Part shown: positions 40,645 to 51,831 of the stretch, piece after piece
Numbering within the stretch: position 1 is the stretch's first letter
Layout: every line of letters starts with the position of its first letter
Assembly: GCA_026075535.2 (NCBI GenBank)
Contig: AP026543.1
Coordinates: 6,820,001 to 6,884,000 of the forward strand
Direction of reading: 5' to 3'
Source of the DNA: Tricholoma matsutake
Lineage: Eukaryota; Basidiomycota; Agaricomycetes; Agaricales; Tricholomataceae
DNA length: 64,000 bases
Program-made: the position numbers and the translations under genes
Notes under the pieces: model-generated
What the model was told of the DNA's origin: nothing
Database searches by the model: none
The model's input: only the letters and a program-made list of their open reading frames with translations

Positions 40645-42025
40645 ACCCCACGAGCAGTTGCTTGTGGTGGTGGTTGGGGGTGCTGTAAAGGTGGTGGTGG
40701 TGGTGATGATGGTGGCTGTCCTCATGCCAGTCTTCTTCTTGTTGTCATAGTTGTTGGAGAGTTGGGGCTGCTGGGTCATGCCCATCATTCTGGTGTCATC
40801 CCCCTCCCCATTGTTGGTGTCATTGTTGGTTTGCACATTTCCTCCCCCCAAAGGAGTTCCTTGCAGCAATGATTGGCCATCGTCGTCCTGTTCTTCCACT
40901 GGTTATCCACCCCATGAACAGGCAAGAAGTGGTAGTGGGGTCATTATTTCTCCCCCTTGTTCCCATTGTGCTCCCCATTTCCACCCCGCAAACAGCTGCT
41001 CGCGGTGGCAATTGGAGATGGTGTCATGGTGTCAGCTCATCCTGCTGTTCTTCATCCTGTTGTCCACCCTGCAAGCAGAGGCTCACAGCAGTGTGGGCAT
41101 AGGAGATTGCTGTCTCATCACTCATGTTTCATCAGCTGGGGAGGTTGCAACATGGCAGGAGGTACCTACCTTGTGGTTAGTTATCCCACTAACTGGGCTC
41201 TCTGATACCTCCTATTCAATCTCACATCCCATGTGCAAGGGGAGGAGAGCACAGGTGGGCTGGGACAGCCCTTGTTGTCAAAAAGTCCTAAAGAAGAGTA
41301 AAAAGGTGCAGTTAGCCAAATAACAACCAAAAGTTTAAAAAAAAAAACTTAATACCCTGACAAGCAGTGGCTTGCAGTGGCAGGGGTGGGTGCTGGGTCG
41401 TGGTCTTGTCATCGTCCCTCTCTCCCCTCCCCCTCCCATCATTGTGCCCCTTCTGTTGTCGTTTGTGTCATCTGGTCCTCGTCCTCACTCTCAATGTTCC
41501 CTTGTCCTTCCCCTCCTCCTCCTCCCCGCATTGTCATTGTTGTCTGGTTGTTGTTGTTGTTGTTCCCCCATCTTCATTCTCGTCTTTTGTCTCTCGTTTC
41601 CTGTCACCTTGCTCCCTGTTTCTACCCTGCGAGCAGTTGCTCATGGCTGTGGTTGGGGGTGCTTTGACATTGGTCATTGTCCTTGTCCTCATTGTCCCCT
41701 TGTCCTCCCCTCTTGTCATTGTGTCCCTTCTCTTTCCCCTGCTCCTCCCCATAGTAAAGCTTTGTAACTAAAAACCTGTTAGTAAAAAGATCATGAAACG
41801 AGCAAAGAAAAAACAAACTTACCGGTGGCCCAAGATGATGTCTCTTCCACCTTTTTTTCATTTGGTTTACCTCCTCCCCCTAGTTTCCCATCATTGCATC
41901 ATTATGTTGTTGTTCTGTTGTCTCCCCATCATCTCATCATTCCATTGTTCCATTTGTTGTCATTCCATTTCATCTGGTGCATGTTGCCATTCCTGTTCCC
42001 ACCCCACGAGAAGTTGCTCGTGGCA
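40645..42025. repeat. Dispersed GAGCAGTTGCTC palindromic units in N
   Basis: Degenerate copies near 40651, 40989, 41358, 41631 and 42004, mostly preceded by CACCCC[AT]G or ACCCTG and followed by TGG repeats. The same unit is at 210-227. Confidence 0.65.
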
Positions 42026-42884
42026 GTAGTTCTGGGTCTCTTGTGTGGTGGCTGTGGCAGCCGTCATTGTGGTTTTGGCATTGTGGTGTCATTGTACCAT
42101 AGATAGAACCTAAACAAAAAAAAGAGTCAGTTTAAACAAAACAACAAAGAACATCTTAAACAATGTGACATGCCATTTACATTGAGGGTCGCATCTTGTG
42201 TACCCATACCCCTACCTGTGCCTACCCTTGGTCCATACCCACATGGGTTGGCATACCCCATACACTAGTTGCCTTTGAAGCCCTCAAAACCTGTAAATTA
42301 AGAAAACTTAATTTAGTTGAAGTAAAAGAACAAGAAGTGAAGATAAAAACTTACAAGGGGCCCAAATGATGATGTTTAAGTGAATTAACTTAGAATAATA
42401 ACCACCTTCAATGACACCGCCATCCTCCCTTTCACCTCACTATTACCACCTTTCCACTCCATCAGCATCCACCACCATGACTCCCATGCACATTCCCATG
42501 CCAGCAAGAGCCACCAATGGCTGCCAGTGAACCCTCTTGGGTGCAATGCAGTCCCAAATGATGATTGCATCGTTTGGGCCCTAGGTAAGTTCATTTCTCT
42601 GTTCCTTGTTCTTTTCAACTAAATAATGTATTTTGTTCATTTTTAGGAAGTATACTACTGCCAGAGACATGTGCTGACACGATACTATCATACACCCATG
42701 ACTGAGACAATGGGGATGACAGGATGATGGGGATGAGATGACATGGATGATGAGGAGGCCCCAGGGACTTTCTGTACATATTAGTTTTTTCTTTTGTAGT
42801 TATTTTGTACATATGAAAGAACATATGAACCCTAACTACTCAAACTCAGTAGATAAGTTGTAAAGACCCAAAAAACTAGTATGC

Positions 42885-43235
42885 CAACAATAGTAATGAA
42901 GTAAGTAAACAATTGTAATGAAGTAAGTAAATAATTGTAATGAGGTTAGTAACAAGTCAATAACAGTTTGTAATGAAGTGAGTAAATAATTGTAATGAGG
43001 TTAGTAACAAGTCAATTACAGTTTGTAATGAAGTAAGTAAACAATTTGTAATGAGGTTAGTAACAGGTCAATAACAGTTTGTAATGAAGTAAGTAAGCAA
43101 TTGTAATGAGGTTAGTAACAAGTCAATAACAGTTTGTAATGAAGTAAGTAAATAATTGTAATGAGGTTAGTAACAAGTCAATTACAGTTTGTAATGAAGT
43201 AAGTAAACAATTTGTAAACAGGTAAGTTTGTAATA
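42885..43235. repeat. 55-bp tandem array, about five copies
   Basis: Units: GTTTGTAATGAAGTAAGTAA, then (AC/AT)AATTGTAATGAGGTTAGTAA, then CAAGTCAATAACA. Starts near 42968, 43022, 43077, 43132 and 43187. Confidence 0.85.
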
Positions 43236-43559
43236 AAGTAAGTAAACAATTGGTATTGAGGCTAGTAACTGGTCAATTACCATTTGCAATGAATTCAGTA
43301 ACACTTTTGTAATAGAGTCAGTAACAATTTTTGTAGTTGTAGGGACTTTGCGCATGAAAAAAGCCTGACGCGATATAGTGGACACCTAGTTTTCACGCCT
43401 CGTGGTTTCCAGCCATAATACAACCAAACAAAACCCCTTGCCTTCTACAACAGAAGTAATGACTTCCTCTTTACTACTTGTTATTTTGTAAGTCTTTTGT
43501 TAGTAAATGTATTAACAGTGGGTAACAAATGTCATATTTACAGGCTGGCAGTATCAACA

Positions 43560-43800
43560 AGCTTACAATACTGCACTACAAAGTTGTTTACTGACTTCAA
43601 TACAAACAATTACCAACCATGACTGTCTCAATACAAACATATTACAAACAATTACTAACTGCCTCAATACAAACTACAAACAGGTTACTGACTTCAATAC
43701 AAACTATTACAAGCAATTACCAACTTCAATACAAACTATTACTAACAGATTACTGACTTCAATCACAAACTTGTTCAATACAAACCATTACTCATGAACC
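43560..43800. repeat. Inverted counterpart of the 55-bp array
   Basis: TTACTGACTTCAATACAAAC and TATTACAAGCAATTACCAAC-like units are reverse complements of GTTTGTAATGAAGTAAGTAA-type units at 42885-43235. Confidence 0.65.
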
Positions 43801-44383
43801 CAGGGACCCCCCTTTATGCTATACTTATAGTCTAATATAATAATATTAGTAGCTGCATCAACAAGCTGCTACTGCGCTACACTAACTTTGTAAGTCCTTT
43901 GTTAGTCAATGCATTTACAGTTTCAATTAATGTTATATTTGCAGCCTAATTCTGTCTGTGTATTAACAAGCTATTACTACTTAAACTCATGGATTTTTTC
44001 AAGTCCTGCAGTGACTGATGAAGAACTCATCAAGTTCGTAAGTAGTAATGGTTTGTATTGAAGTTAGTAACATATTTGTAATGATTATAATGAAGTTGGT
44101 AAAGAAATTTGTAATGATGTTAGTGACATCTTTAGGGCAGGCCTTTGTGCATGGGATATTTCTGATGAGGCTATCCAGGAAGCATATGAATCATACATTC
44201 CTGAGGTGTCCTGGAGCACTTTGGACTGAAATTCACTACCCTGAAGACTGGCATATAATGGCACTTTACCTGCAAAGTGCCCAGGGTAGACAATAGCCTT
44301 GGATGCCCTGGCATGTCCCAAGGCATCCTAGGGTAACCCAGGACACCCTGGGGACAAAAGCAATTTTCCTGATGGCCTGTTGA

Positions 44384-45226
44384 TACATCGACATTGATAC
44401 TTCCAAACTTTGGGAGTCAATCCCAGAATATGACACAGGGGTTTCGTTCAATGAATTTTGTACAGCTATTCACAAGTTGTACTCTGGATCCAAAGATGAC
44501 CCCAAGTGGTCGATCACCAATATGGATAAACTGATCGGCGAACAACTTCGCATCGGTATCTATGATGCAAACGAATTAGGATTATATTACAGGTCCTTCT
44601 ACAATATCACTAAGTTCCTCACCACAAAAAATCAACTTTCGGCAGCCAAACAAAGCAGAGCCTTTGTTCGCGGCTTTCAACCAGGATTATGGATGCGAAT
44701 TGTGCACCATCTAGAACTCAAATTCCCTGACCACTACCCAGACGACCCCTATCCTCTCAATGACATTCATCCTGCTGCGAAATTTGTTTTAGCAGGTACT
44801 ACATCATCACGAACTCCCTCGGCCTCAACTTTGCAAGTCCCATCCTCATCTTCAGCTTTGACTTCTATCCCTACTACCTCTACATTGTCTCCACAAATCA
44901 AAACAGAGGATTTATCAATGGTTCTCAAGAAATTTGTGACCACTCTTGTCACGGCCTTAACAGGAGCTCGATCCAACAATAACAACAACAATTCCCCTCG
45001 TGTTAATCAAGGGTTTTGCCAGGACCAACTCGAAAATCTAGTTTGTATTTTCTGTGGTCATTTGGGACACTTCATTAGTGATTGTCTGGTCTGTCAAATG
45101 TATATTAATGATGGAAAGTGTAAGAAGAACGCCGAAGGAAAAGTTGTGCTTCCAAATAGACAGTTCACGCCACAAAACATCCCTGGGCATTGTATCAAAG
45201 ATCGCATCGACGAGTGGATTCATTGA
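44384..45226 (+). pseudogene. Element H gag, main part
   Basis: DIDTSKLWESIPEYD, DDPKWSITNMDKLIGEQLRI, FVRGFQPGLWMRIVHHLELK, then a Ser/Thr/Pro hinge and a canonical CCHC knuckle C-I-F-C-G-H-L-G-H-F-I-S-D-C (45044-45085). It ends at TGA 45224-45226 (EWIH-TGA-NP). The reading continues in the same frame, so gag and pol are probably one ORF in this lineage. Confidence 0.85.
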
Positions 45227-46465
45227 AACCCAGACATAAATATTGTCCCTGCCCTCATGTATGGCATTGCCTCTTCCCCCACTCCAGCTCCCGCTCCTAG
45301 GGAGATCTACCAGATCACGGACATGAATACTGCAGCTGATATTCATATCGCTCGCTTAGAACAAGAATTATATGCCTTATGAAGTGGCCGAAACTTCGCT
45401 CGACACAAACCCAGTCCAATCGCAGCTCCTGTGGTTCAGCCATCAATTTTGTCCACAGCTCCATCAGCAGAACCAGTAGCCCTTCCCACTCCTACCGCCG
45501 CACCACCACCATCTATATCCTCTACTGCGACCAATCCATCTTCATCCAATATAGCACCAGTGACAGCTTCGCAGACGATGTCGAATTTGCAATCCATGGC
45601 AAATTTGCAACCTCTCGTGAGTTTGCAACCCCCAATTCATCCTTATGCCACAGCTTCAGAGAACACTTACTTACCCCCTCATGAATGAAACTTTGCATCT
45701 ACTAGTAAAGGTAAAGAATGTGATGGTCCTTCATACCACACAGTAGCCCCCATTCAGAACAACTCAATCGCTCAGGAAATATTTTTGCATTTGATGAAAA
45801 TACTGATCATCACCCTTAGTACGGAAGAACTTCTTTTGTTATCACCCAAAGTTTGTACAAAATGGAAGGAACAGCTAACTCCACATCATATTCTGAATCA
45901 GGATGGAAATAATGCAGGGCACCTCATCAACGAAGAGGTACTTATGATCAACAACCCATATGAAACTTATATCAGCTCTCTTCAAATTGGTGACATTCCA
46001 AAACCCTTCATCACTGCGAAGGAATCTCACTTGATCAGATCAGTTATGATGAACATCAATGGTAAAAACCCTGTCGAAAGTGTGGTTGACCTGGGTTCTT
46101 CAATTATTGCTATGTCCAAAGAAGTCTGCCATGAACTAGGTCTTGCATATGATCCTTCCATCCACATTCTGCTTCAATCAGCTAACGGTGGCATTGACGA
46201 AAGTCTAGGACTAGCATGAAATGTTCCTTGTGAAGTTGGCATGATCACCATCTATATGCAGATTCATATAATCCAAAACCCTGCCTACAACATCCTACTT
46301 GGTCGACCCTTTGACGTAGTCACTGAAAGCACCGTCAAAAACTGGAGCAACAAATCTCAGACAATTACTATCTATGATCCCAACTCGACAACATCATCTA
46401 CTATCCTGACCTTTTCTAGAGCCACAAAATGCTCAAAAGTAGTTCGCAAGGATTTTCATTACTAG
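45227..46465 (+). pseudogene. Element H protease region
   Basis: Same frame as gag, with TGAs near 45381, at 45686-45688 and at 46217-46219. A Pro/Ser/Ala-rich linker is followed by NPVESVVDLGSSIIAMSKEV, the protease site with D-L-G in place of the usual D-S-G, then ILLQSANGGIDESLGLA-TGA-NVPC and QIHIIQNPAYNILLGRPFDV. An altered active site and stops imply no activity. A frameshift follows near 46460. Confidence 0.75.
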
Positions 46466-47950
46466 AGGATAATATTTCAGAGACCAAACAGTGTGCATTC
46501 ATCATTTCTTTTGACCATTTAAACTCTTCTATATTTATCGAACGCACTGTGAACATTCCCAACTTTGAATCCTCGCCTTCTTTGAATGCCACTACTACTT
46601 CGGATATTATCGCCCATCTCTATTTGACAGCTAGTGAACAGTATGTTACATTTTTAATGGCCTCGATGGCCCCCTCTATGCCAGATTCATCTAGATATTC
46701 CACATCCTATCTATCCTCCGACTCTCTATATCCTGCCTTTGCAGCCACTAAGAAGAAGTACAAGCCTGTCGCATTGAAAGTATGACCAGTCATCACCGAC
46801 CTGCCTGATCGATTTCGCATTACTCGCACAATCACAGGGAATCCTCTCAAAGAAATGCCGAAACTTAATCCTAAACCTCCAACATTTTTGCCATCTTCCC
46901 GATACAACCTCGAATGAAAAACAATTATTGATAATAATCATCCCAGCAATTTCCTTTGGCCCGAGGAAAGAAAACTCATGCACAATTTTATTCGAAATCA
47001 TGAAACCAGTTTCGCATGGACTGAACAAGAACGAGGAAGTTTTCACCCCGACTTCTTCCCTCCAATTGAATTCTCAGTTATTCCACACACCCCATGGATT
47101 GAATGAAACATTCCTATCCCACCAGGGATTTACAAAGAGGTTTGCGCCATGCTCAAGAAGAAAATAGAAACAGGCATTTATGAACCATCAAACTTGTCTT
47201 ATAGGTCGCATTGGTTTTGTGTCATGAAGAAAGATGGCAAAGCACTTCGCTCAGTCCATGGTCTCAAACAACTCAACAAAGTCACTATACAGCACTCAGG
47301 TGTTGTTCTGATCCCTGAACATTTAGCAGAACAGTTCAGAGGACGCGCTTGTGGAGCAATGCTAGACCTCTATGTTGCCTTTGACAAATGAAAAGTAGCT
47401 GAATCATCTCGAGACCTGACTACCTTTCAAACACCTTTCGGAGCACTTCACATCATCACTCTACCAATGGGTTGGACCAACTCTGTCCCCATCATGCACG
47501 ACAACATTTTGCTTATCCTACAACCCAAGATTCCCCATGTTACGATCCCCTACATTGATGACACACCCATTAAAGGTCCAAAATTACACTACTCACTCCC
47601 TGGAGGAGGTTACGAAACTATTTTGCAGAACCCAGGAATTCGTCATTTCATTTGGGAACACTTCAAAAATCTCAACTGAGTAGTCCAACACATGAAATAT
47701 TGTGGAGGGACTTTTTCAGGACCCAAGCTATTTCTTTGCATCCCTGAAATTACTGTTTTAGGACATCATTGCAACATCGAAGGTCGTATGGCCAACCCAA
47801 CTTGAATCAATGCAATCAGCAAATGGGGACCTTGTCAAAGTCTCACTGAAGTAAAAGCCTTCTTAGGAACCATAGGAGTTTGTCGTATTTTTATACAGAA
47901 TTTTGCTAAATGAGCAGCAGCTCTTATCAACCTCACGTGTAAGGATGTTC
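46466..47950 (+). pseudogene. Element H reverse transcriptase
   Basis: Frame change near 46460, then PEERKLMHNFIRNHETSFAW, HTPWIE-TGA-NIPIPPGIYKEV, KKIETGIYEPSNLSYRSHWF, LRSVHGLKQLNKVTIQHSGV, MLDLYVAFDK-TGA-KVAESSRDL, LPMGWTNSVPIMHDNILLIL, and catalytic TIPYIDDTPIKGP (47551-47562). Then MKYCGGTFSGPKLFLCIPEI. Catalytic YIDD is intact. Every stop in this frame that I checked is TGA, at a position where an Arg would be expected. Confidence 0.85.
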
Positions 47951-48490
47951 CATTCAAATTTGATACAACACAAATCACAGCACAAGAAGATCTTAAACTT
48001 GCTCTCATCACTTCTCCCGCAATTTGAGCGATCGACTACACCTTGAATGCACCTGTCATCCTCTCAGTTGGCACTTCGCACATCGCAGTTGGATTTTTCT
48101 TGGCTCAGTGCGACCCCAAAAATCTTCATAAACACTATTACAGTCATTTCAGATCTATTACACTCAATGCCCACAAATCCCACTTTTCACAACCCAAACT
48201 AGAGCACTATGGACTCTATCGCACCCTTGGCGCACTTTGACTGTACGTTATCGGCATGATTTGGCATACGAAATCTCATTGTCGAAGTTGATGCCAGATA
48301 CATTAAAGGTATGCTAGTGAATCCCGACATCGCACCAAGTGCAAGCATTCCTCAATGGATTGTATCCATCCTTACCTTCCATTTTACGCTTGTACATGTC
48401 GCCAGAATGCATCATGGCCCAGATGGACTTTCACAACGTCCTCTACAGAATGGAGATGACGCACAACCAAATGATGGATCCTTTGAAGAT
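47951..48490 (+). pseudogene. Element H RNase H
   Basis: VILSVGTSHIAVGFFLAQCD has Gly where the first catalytic Asp (V-D-T-S) is expected. SITLNAHKSHFSQPKLEHYG keeps the Glu-containing helix region. IVSILTFHFTLVHVARMHHG, GPDGLSQR marks the end. A frameshift occurs near 48250. Confidence 0.75.
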
Positions 48491-50023
48491 TGAAACGACC
48501 AACTGCATGGTTTTATTCATCAAATCAACTCGCTCACAACTCACCCATTCCCATCGCATTTGCTCCAATCAACATTCACCCTACCTTCACATATCAGTAA
48601 GGGGGAGAACATCACTTATGAAGATGTCCTTCATTCCAAAAATGCCAAAAGAGATGATGAACAACTTCTTCATGTTCAAAAATGGCTCGAAGATTTACAA
48701 CGGCCACCAGACCTCTCCAAAGCAGACTACAGCACTTTCATGCGATATTGTACTGAGTTCTTCACAGATTCTGGAAAGCTTTGGTGAAAAGATTCACAAG
48801 GAGCCCACAAGATCATCGCTATCCCTGAATGCCGCCTTGACATTGTTCGAGCTGCTCACAATAACATTGGTCACAAGATGGTATTCGCTATGAAAACCCT
48901 CATTGCACTCCGATTTTGGTGGCCCACTATGAAAGCTGACATTGCATGGTACATTCATTCTTGCCACCTATGCCAACTTTGACAAACCTGAAATCTGCTT
49001 ATTCCGCCCACAGTGGCAACACCAGCACCACTTTTTAGCAAAGTCTACATCAACACAATGCAAATGCCCCCATTGAACGGATTCAAATACATCGTTCAAG
49101 GGCGATGTTTGCTAACAGCCTATCCAGAATGGTGAAAGCTTCAACGCAAAAATGCCATGACATTAGGAGACTGGATCTTCGAAGACATCATTTGTTGCTG
49201 GGGGTCTCTTTATGAAATTGTGAGTGATAATGGATCAGCATTTATTGCAGCGATGGAGTATCTCATGAAACGATACCATATCAATCACATCTGAATCAGT
49301 GGTTACAATTCTCGAGCAAACGTGATTGTAGAAAGAGCACACTTCGACACTTGACAATCGTTATTCAAAGCAGTCAATGGAGACCAGAGCAAGTGGTCAG
49401 ATGGAGCACACTCTGTCTTTTGGGCAGAATGCATAACAGTTCACAAATGCATGGGTTGTTCACCCTACTTCGCAGTAACAGGATCCCATTCCCTCATTCC
49501 ACTCAACATCTCCGAAGCTACATATTTGCAGCCCCCTCCGAATTCAATACTTTTGACAACCGACCTTATGGCATGAAGAGCTATTGCCTTACAAAATCAA
49601 TTGATCGACCTCAAAAACCTTTATTTGAAGGTTTTGTCAGCCCATCTCAAAGCTGCGAAATGATTCAAACAAGTCCACCAAAGGACTGTCAAAGACTACA
49701 ACTTCGCAATGGGTGATTTAGTCCTACTTTGCAATACACAGATCGAAAAGTCCCTTAATCGCAAAATGCGACCTCAATACATAGGTCCCCTCATCATCAT
49801 TGATAGAAACTATGGAGGAGCCTACATCCTTTGCGAACTCGACTGATCAGTACTCCATTGCCCTGTTGCTGCCTTTCATCTACTTCCTTACTTAGCATGA
49901 AAATCAATTCCACTCCCTCCAAACTTCCTCGACATCGACTCAGCACGTCTCAAAACACTTCAACAAACTTCAGATGTTGATGAAGATATTCCTGATGACA
50001 TTCCACACCTCGAAGACAATTAA
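48491..50023 (+). pseudogene. Element H integrase
   Basis: ALRFWWPTMKADIAWYIHSC-x2-C zinc module, then LFSKVYINTMQMPPLNGFKY (first Asp position is Asn), EIVSDNGSAFIAAMEYLMKR (second Asp), SGYNSRANVIVERAHFDT (Glu), MGCSPYFAVTGSHSLIPLNI, FAMGDLVLLCNTQIEKSLNR, RPQYIGPLIIIDRNYGGAYI. At least seven TGAs (CQL-TGA-QT-TGA, PEW-TGA-KLQRK, HI-TGA-ISGYN, DT-TGA-QSLFKA, A-TGA-RAIAL, K-TGA-FK, LA-TGA-KSI). It ends LEDN-TAA. No chromodomain. Confidence 0.85.
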
Positions 50024-50599
50024 CTATTCTCTTTCTATGTTTCACAATTACTTACCTATGATTTTGATTTCTCTTAGTGTATCATACAAGTCGCGATATC
50101 ACCTTATAGCGTGGTCATGCAAGCTCCAAAAGGGTTTTTCAGCCATGATGATTTACTGAGCCTTTCCCTTACTTTGTAACATCGTTTCCTTTCATTTTCT
50201 CTTACAAATGTGCTCAGAACACTTACAACAAGTTTCAGCAATGAATTTCATCTCAAAAAATGTTCAGATATTTCTTCTACTCTACTTATTTCTTATATCT
50301 TCTGTTTCCAGTTCAAAAAAGCACAAATTTATTATATGAAAATAGTGAAAACTAAAACAATGAAATTTTACTCTTCTTTGTCCAACATTTTACCCAGTGC
50401 CGCTATCTCCTGATCCAGCATACAATGCTGCATCTTTTTCTTTGCCATCTCCTCCGAAATTATTTGTCGGTGCTGCTCTACGCCCAAAATGCCCTCGTCA
50501 CCATCTCAGATTTCCTGCCCCTTCTCTTTCCTGTCTGACTTTGTCCAACCCTGCAACCTTGAAGGCCCTGCCTCTGGTGCTAATGAAGGCCTGAACACT
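50024..50599. other. Non-coding stretch between pol and antisense gene
   Basis: AT-rich. Nothing coding on either strand. It would hold the 3' end of the antisense gene's transcript. Confidence 0.4.
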
Positions 50600-51808
50600 C
50601 AAATTCGAGGTACTATACATTACAAAATATTAGTGAATGCTTTGAAAGAGATGGATTGGTGGCTTACCTGGTTTTGGATGCTCTGAAACCTTTCCCCCAT
50701 GACTCCCTCCAGCCTTCTTTCCTTTCACCTTATGAACCCCCCACCTCAAAACACCTTCCCAATAGCACCCTTGTGCCTCTTGCATGCATTTGTGCCACTT
50801 TGCTGCTCCTTCATCTATGATGCACATGGGCCGGCTCTTGAAGCTAGAGCATCGATCGCACTACAGGCATTTTGTTAGTTTTGAAATCCTTGCAAAACAT
50901 TTCATATGACTTACTGGTCCTTTGAACTTGAGAAGTCCCCCCTCCTCGAATCTTGCTTGCTTAGTGGCGATTCCTTGTTTGCTGTTGTCTTCATCTTCGT
51001 TGAGGTCCTCCTTCATTGCCTGCTGCTTTTGGTTGCCCAGGATAATGACTGGGTCTTCATCCACCTCCTGATCTTCCTCCCCAACTTCTGCTACCAGAAT
51101 CATCTCACTTTTGGCCTGCAACACTAAATTCCACCTCTTCAGATCGTCCTTCGATATCATCTTCGCCTGAACCTCAGCAACAAGAATAACTTGAGTAGAC
51201 TCGAGAGCCTTCCATCGTTCATCGAGCTTGGCAGCTTTTGCTGCCACTGCCTTGTGCCAAAACACTTCTGCCTCCTCTTGAAGCTTTGCCTCCACCTCTG
51301 CCGCTTCTGCCTCAGACTTTGCCTGAGCAGCCCTGGCCTCTTCCTCCTCTCGTTTGACTTCATCTGCTAGGTCCTGGAATAGGACCTCGGCACCCCAAGA
51401 AAGCCACTCCTGACGTGCCAGAGGAGTGTACAAATCGAATACCTTGTCCACAACCTTTTGAACAGCCTGCAAATGGGATTCCTCAACATCATCCACGAGA
51501 TTGTCATATTCGTACTATGAAAAGTCGTTAGCATCTAAAACCATCTCAGAAAATGTGTCAACACTCACCATTTTCTCACAAAAATCATGCCCCCAAACTT
51601 CAAAATCAATATCTTCTGCCTTACCAACTTTGGGCATGGACTTCGTGTGTTTGAGGATGTTGTGTTCAATTCGAGGAGTAGCAACATGATCAGAGGATGT
51701 AAGAGTCTAAGATGGGAGAAAAAGAGTGAGGTTTTTGAGTTACCTTTATAGGTTTTTCAACACGATCATGGATTTGGCATGTGACTCCGATCAGCTGACT
51801 GGGACAGT
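50600..51808 (-). CDS. Spliced antisense gene in element H: coiled coil plus Cys cluster
   Basis: Minus-strand exons, all junctions in frame: about 51744-51808 (upstream limit unknown), 51569-51706, 50915-51514, 50668-50860, 50600-50612. Introns: 51515-51568 (54 bp, GTGAGT..GCTAAC..CATAG), 50861-50914 (54 bp, GTAAGT..ACTAAC..TGTAG), 50613-50667 (55 bp, GTAAGC..CTAAT..TATAG), and a weaker 37-bp one at 51707-51743. First clear ATG 51635-51637 (MPKVGKAEDIDFEVWGHDF). The large exon is an Ala/Glu-rich coiled coil (EEEEARAAQAKSEAEAAEVE). Exon 3 adds C-D-R-C-x8-C-x11-C-x6-C. The product resembles the Cys-cluster/coiled-coil protein at 16607. No internal stop after splicing. It sits between pol and the polypurine tract, opposite to pol. 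Confidence 0.7.
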
Positions 51809-51820
51809 CAGGATTTCAGT

Positions 51821-51831
51821 AAGGGGGAGGA
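51821..51831 (+). promoter_or_regulatory. Element H polypurine tract
   Basis: AAGGGGGAGGA immediately precedes the TGATAG start of the 3' LTR. Confidence 0.85.

Larger units (their letters stand above)
40195..44376. mobile_element. Insert N: 4.2-kb repeat-rich element in H gag
   Basis: Ends carry an inverted repeat: GCCATCAGGAAAATT at 40195-40209 and its complement at 44362-44376, with extension into CTTT. The outermost bases on the left may instead be gag codons, so exact ends are unsure. Near the ends are CCCAGGG/CCCTGGG-rich repeats. Inside are pyrimidine-rich stretches, palindromic GAGCAGTTGCTC units, a 55-bp tandem array and its inverted counterpart. No transposase recognised; probably a non-autonomous DNA transposon. 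Confidence 0.55.

Noticed and set aside
42885..43235. CRISPR-like array
   Set aside because: Units are contiguous 55-bp tandem copies without unique spacers, in a eukaryotic transposon context.
44384..50023. UGA reassigned to an amino acid (variant genetic code)
   Set aside because: The TGA pattern is explained by CGA-to-TGA transitions seen directly between copies, and it comes with frameshifts and active-site losses. Open genes here end or run normally without internal TGA (e.g. 16607-18292).
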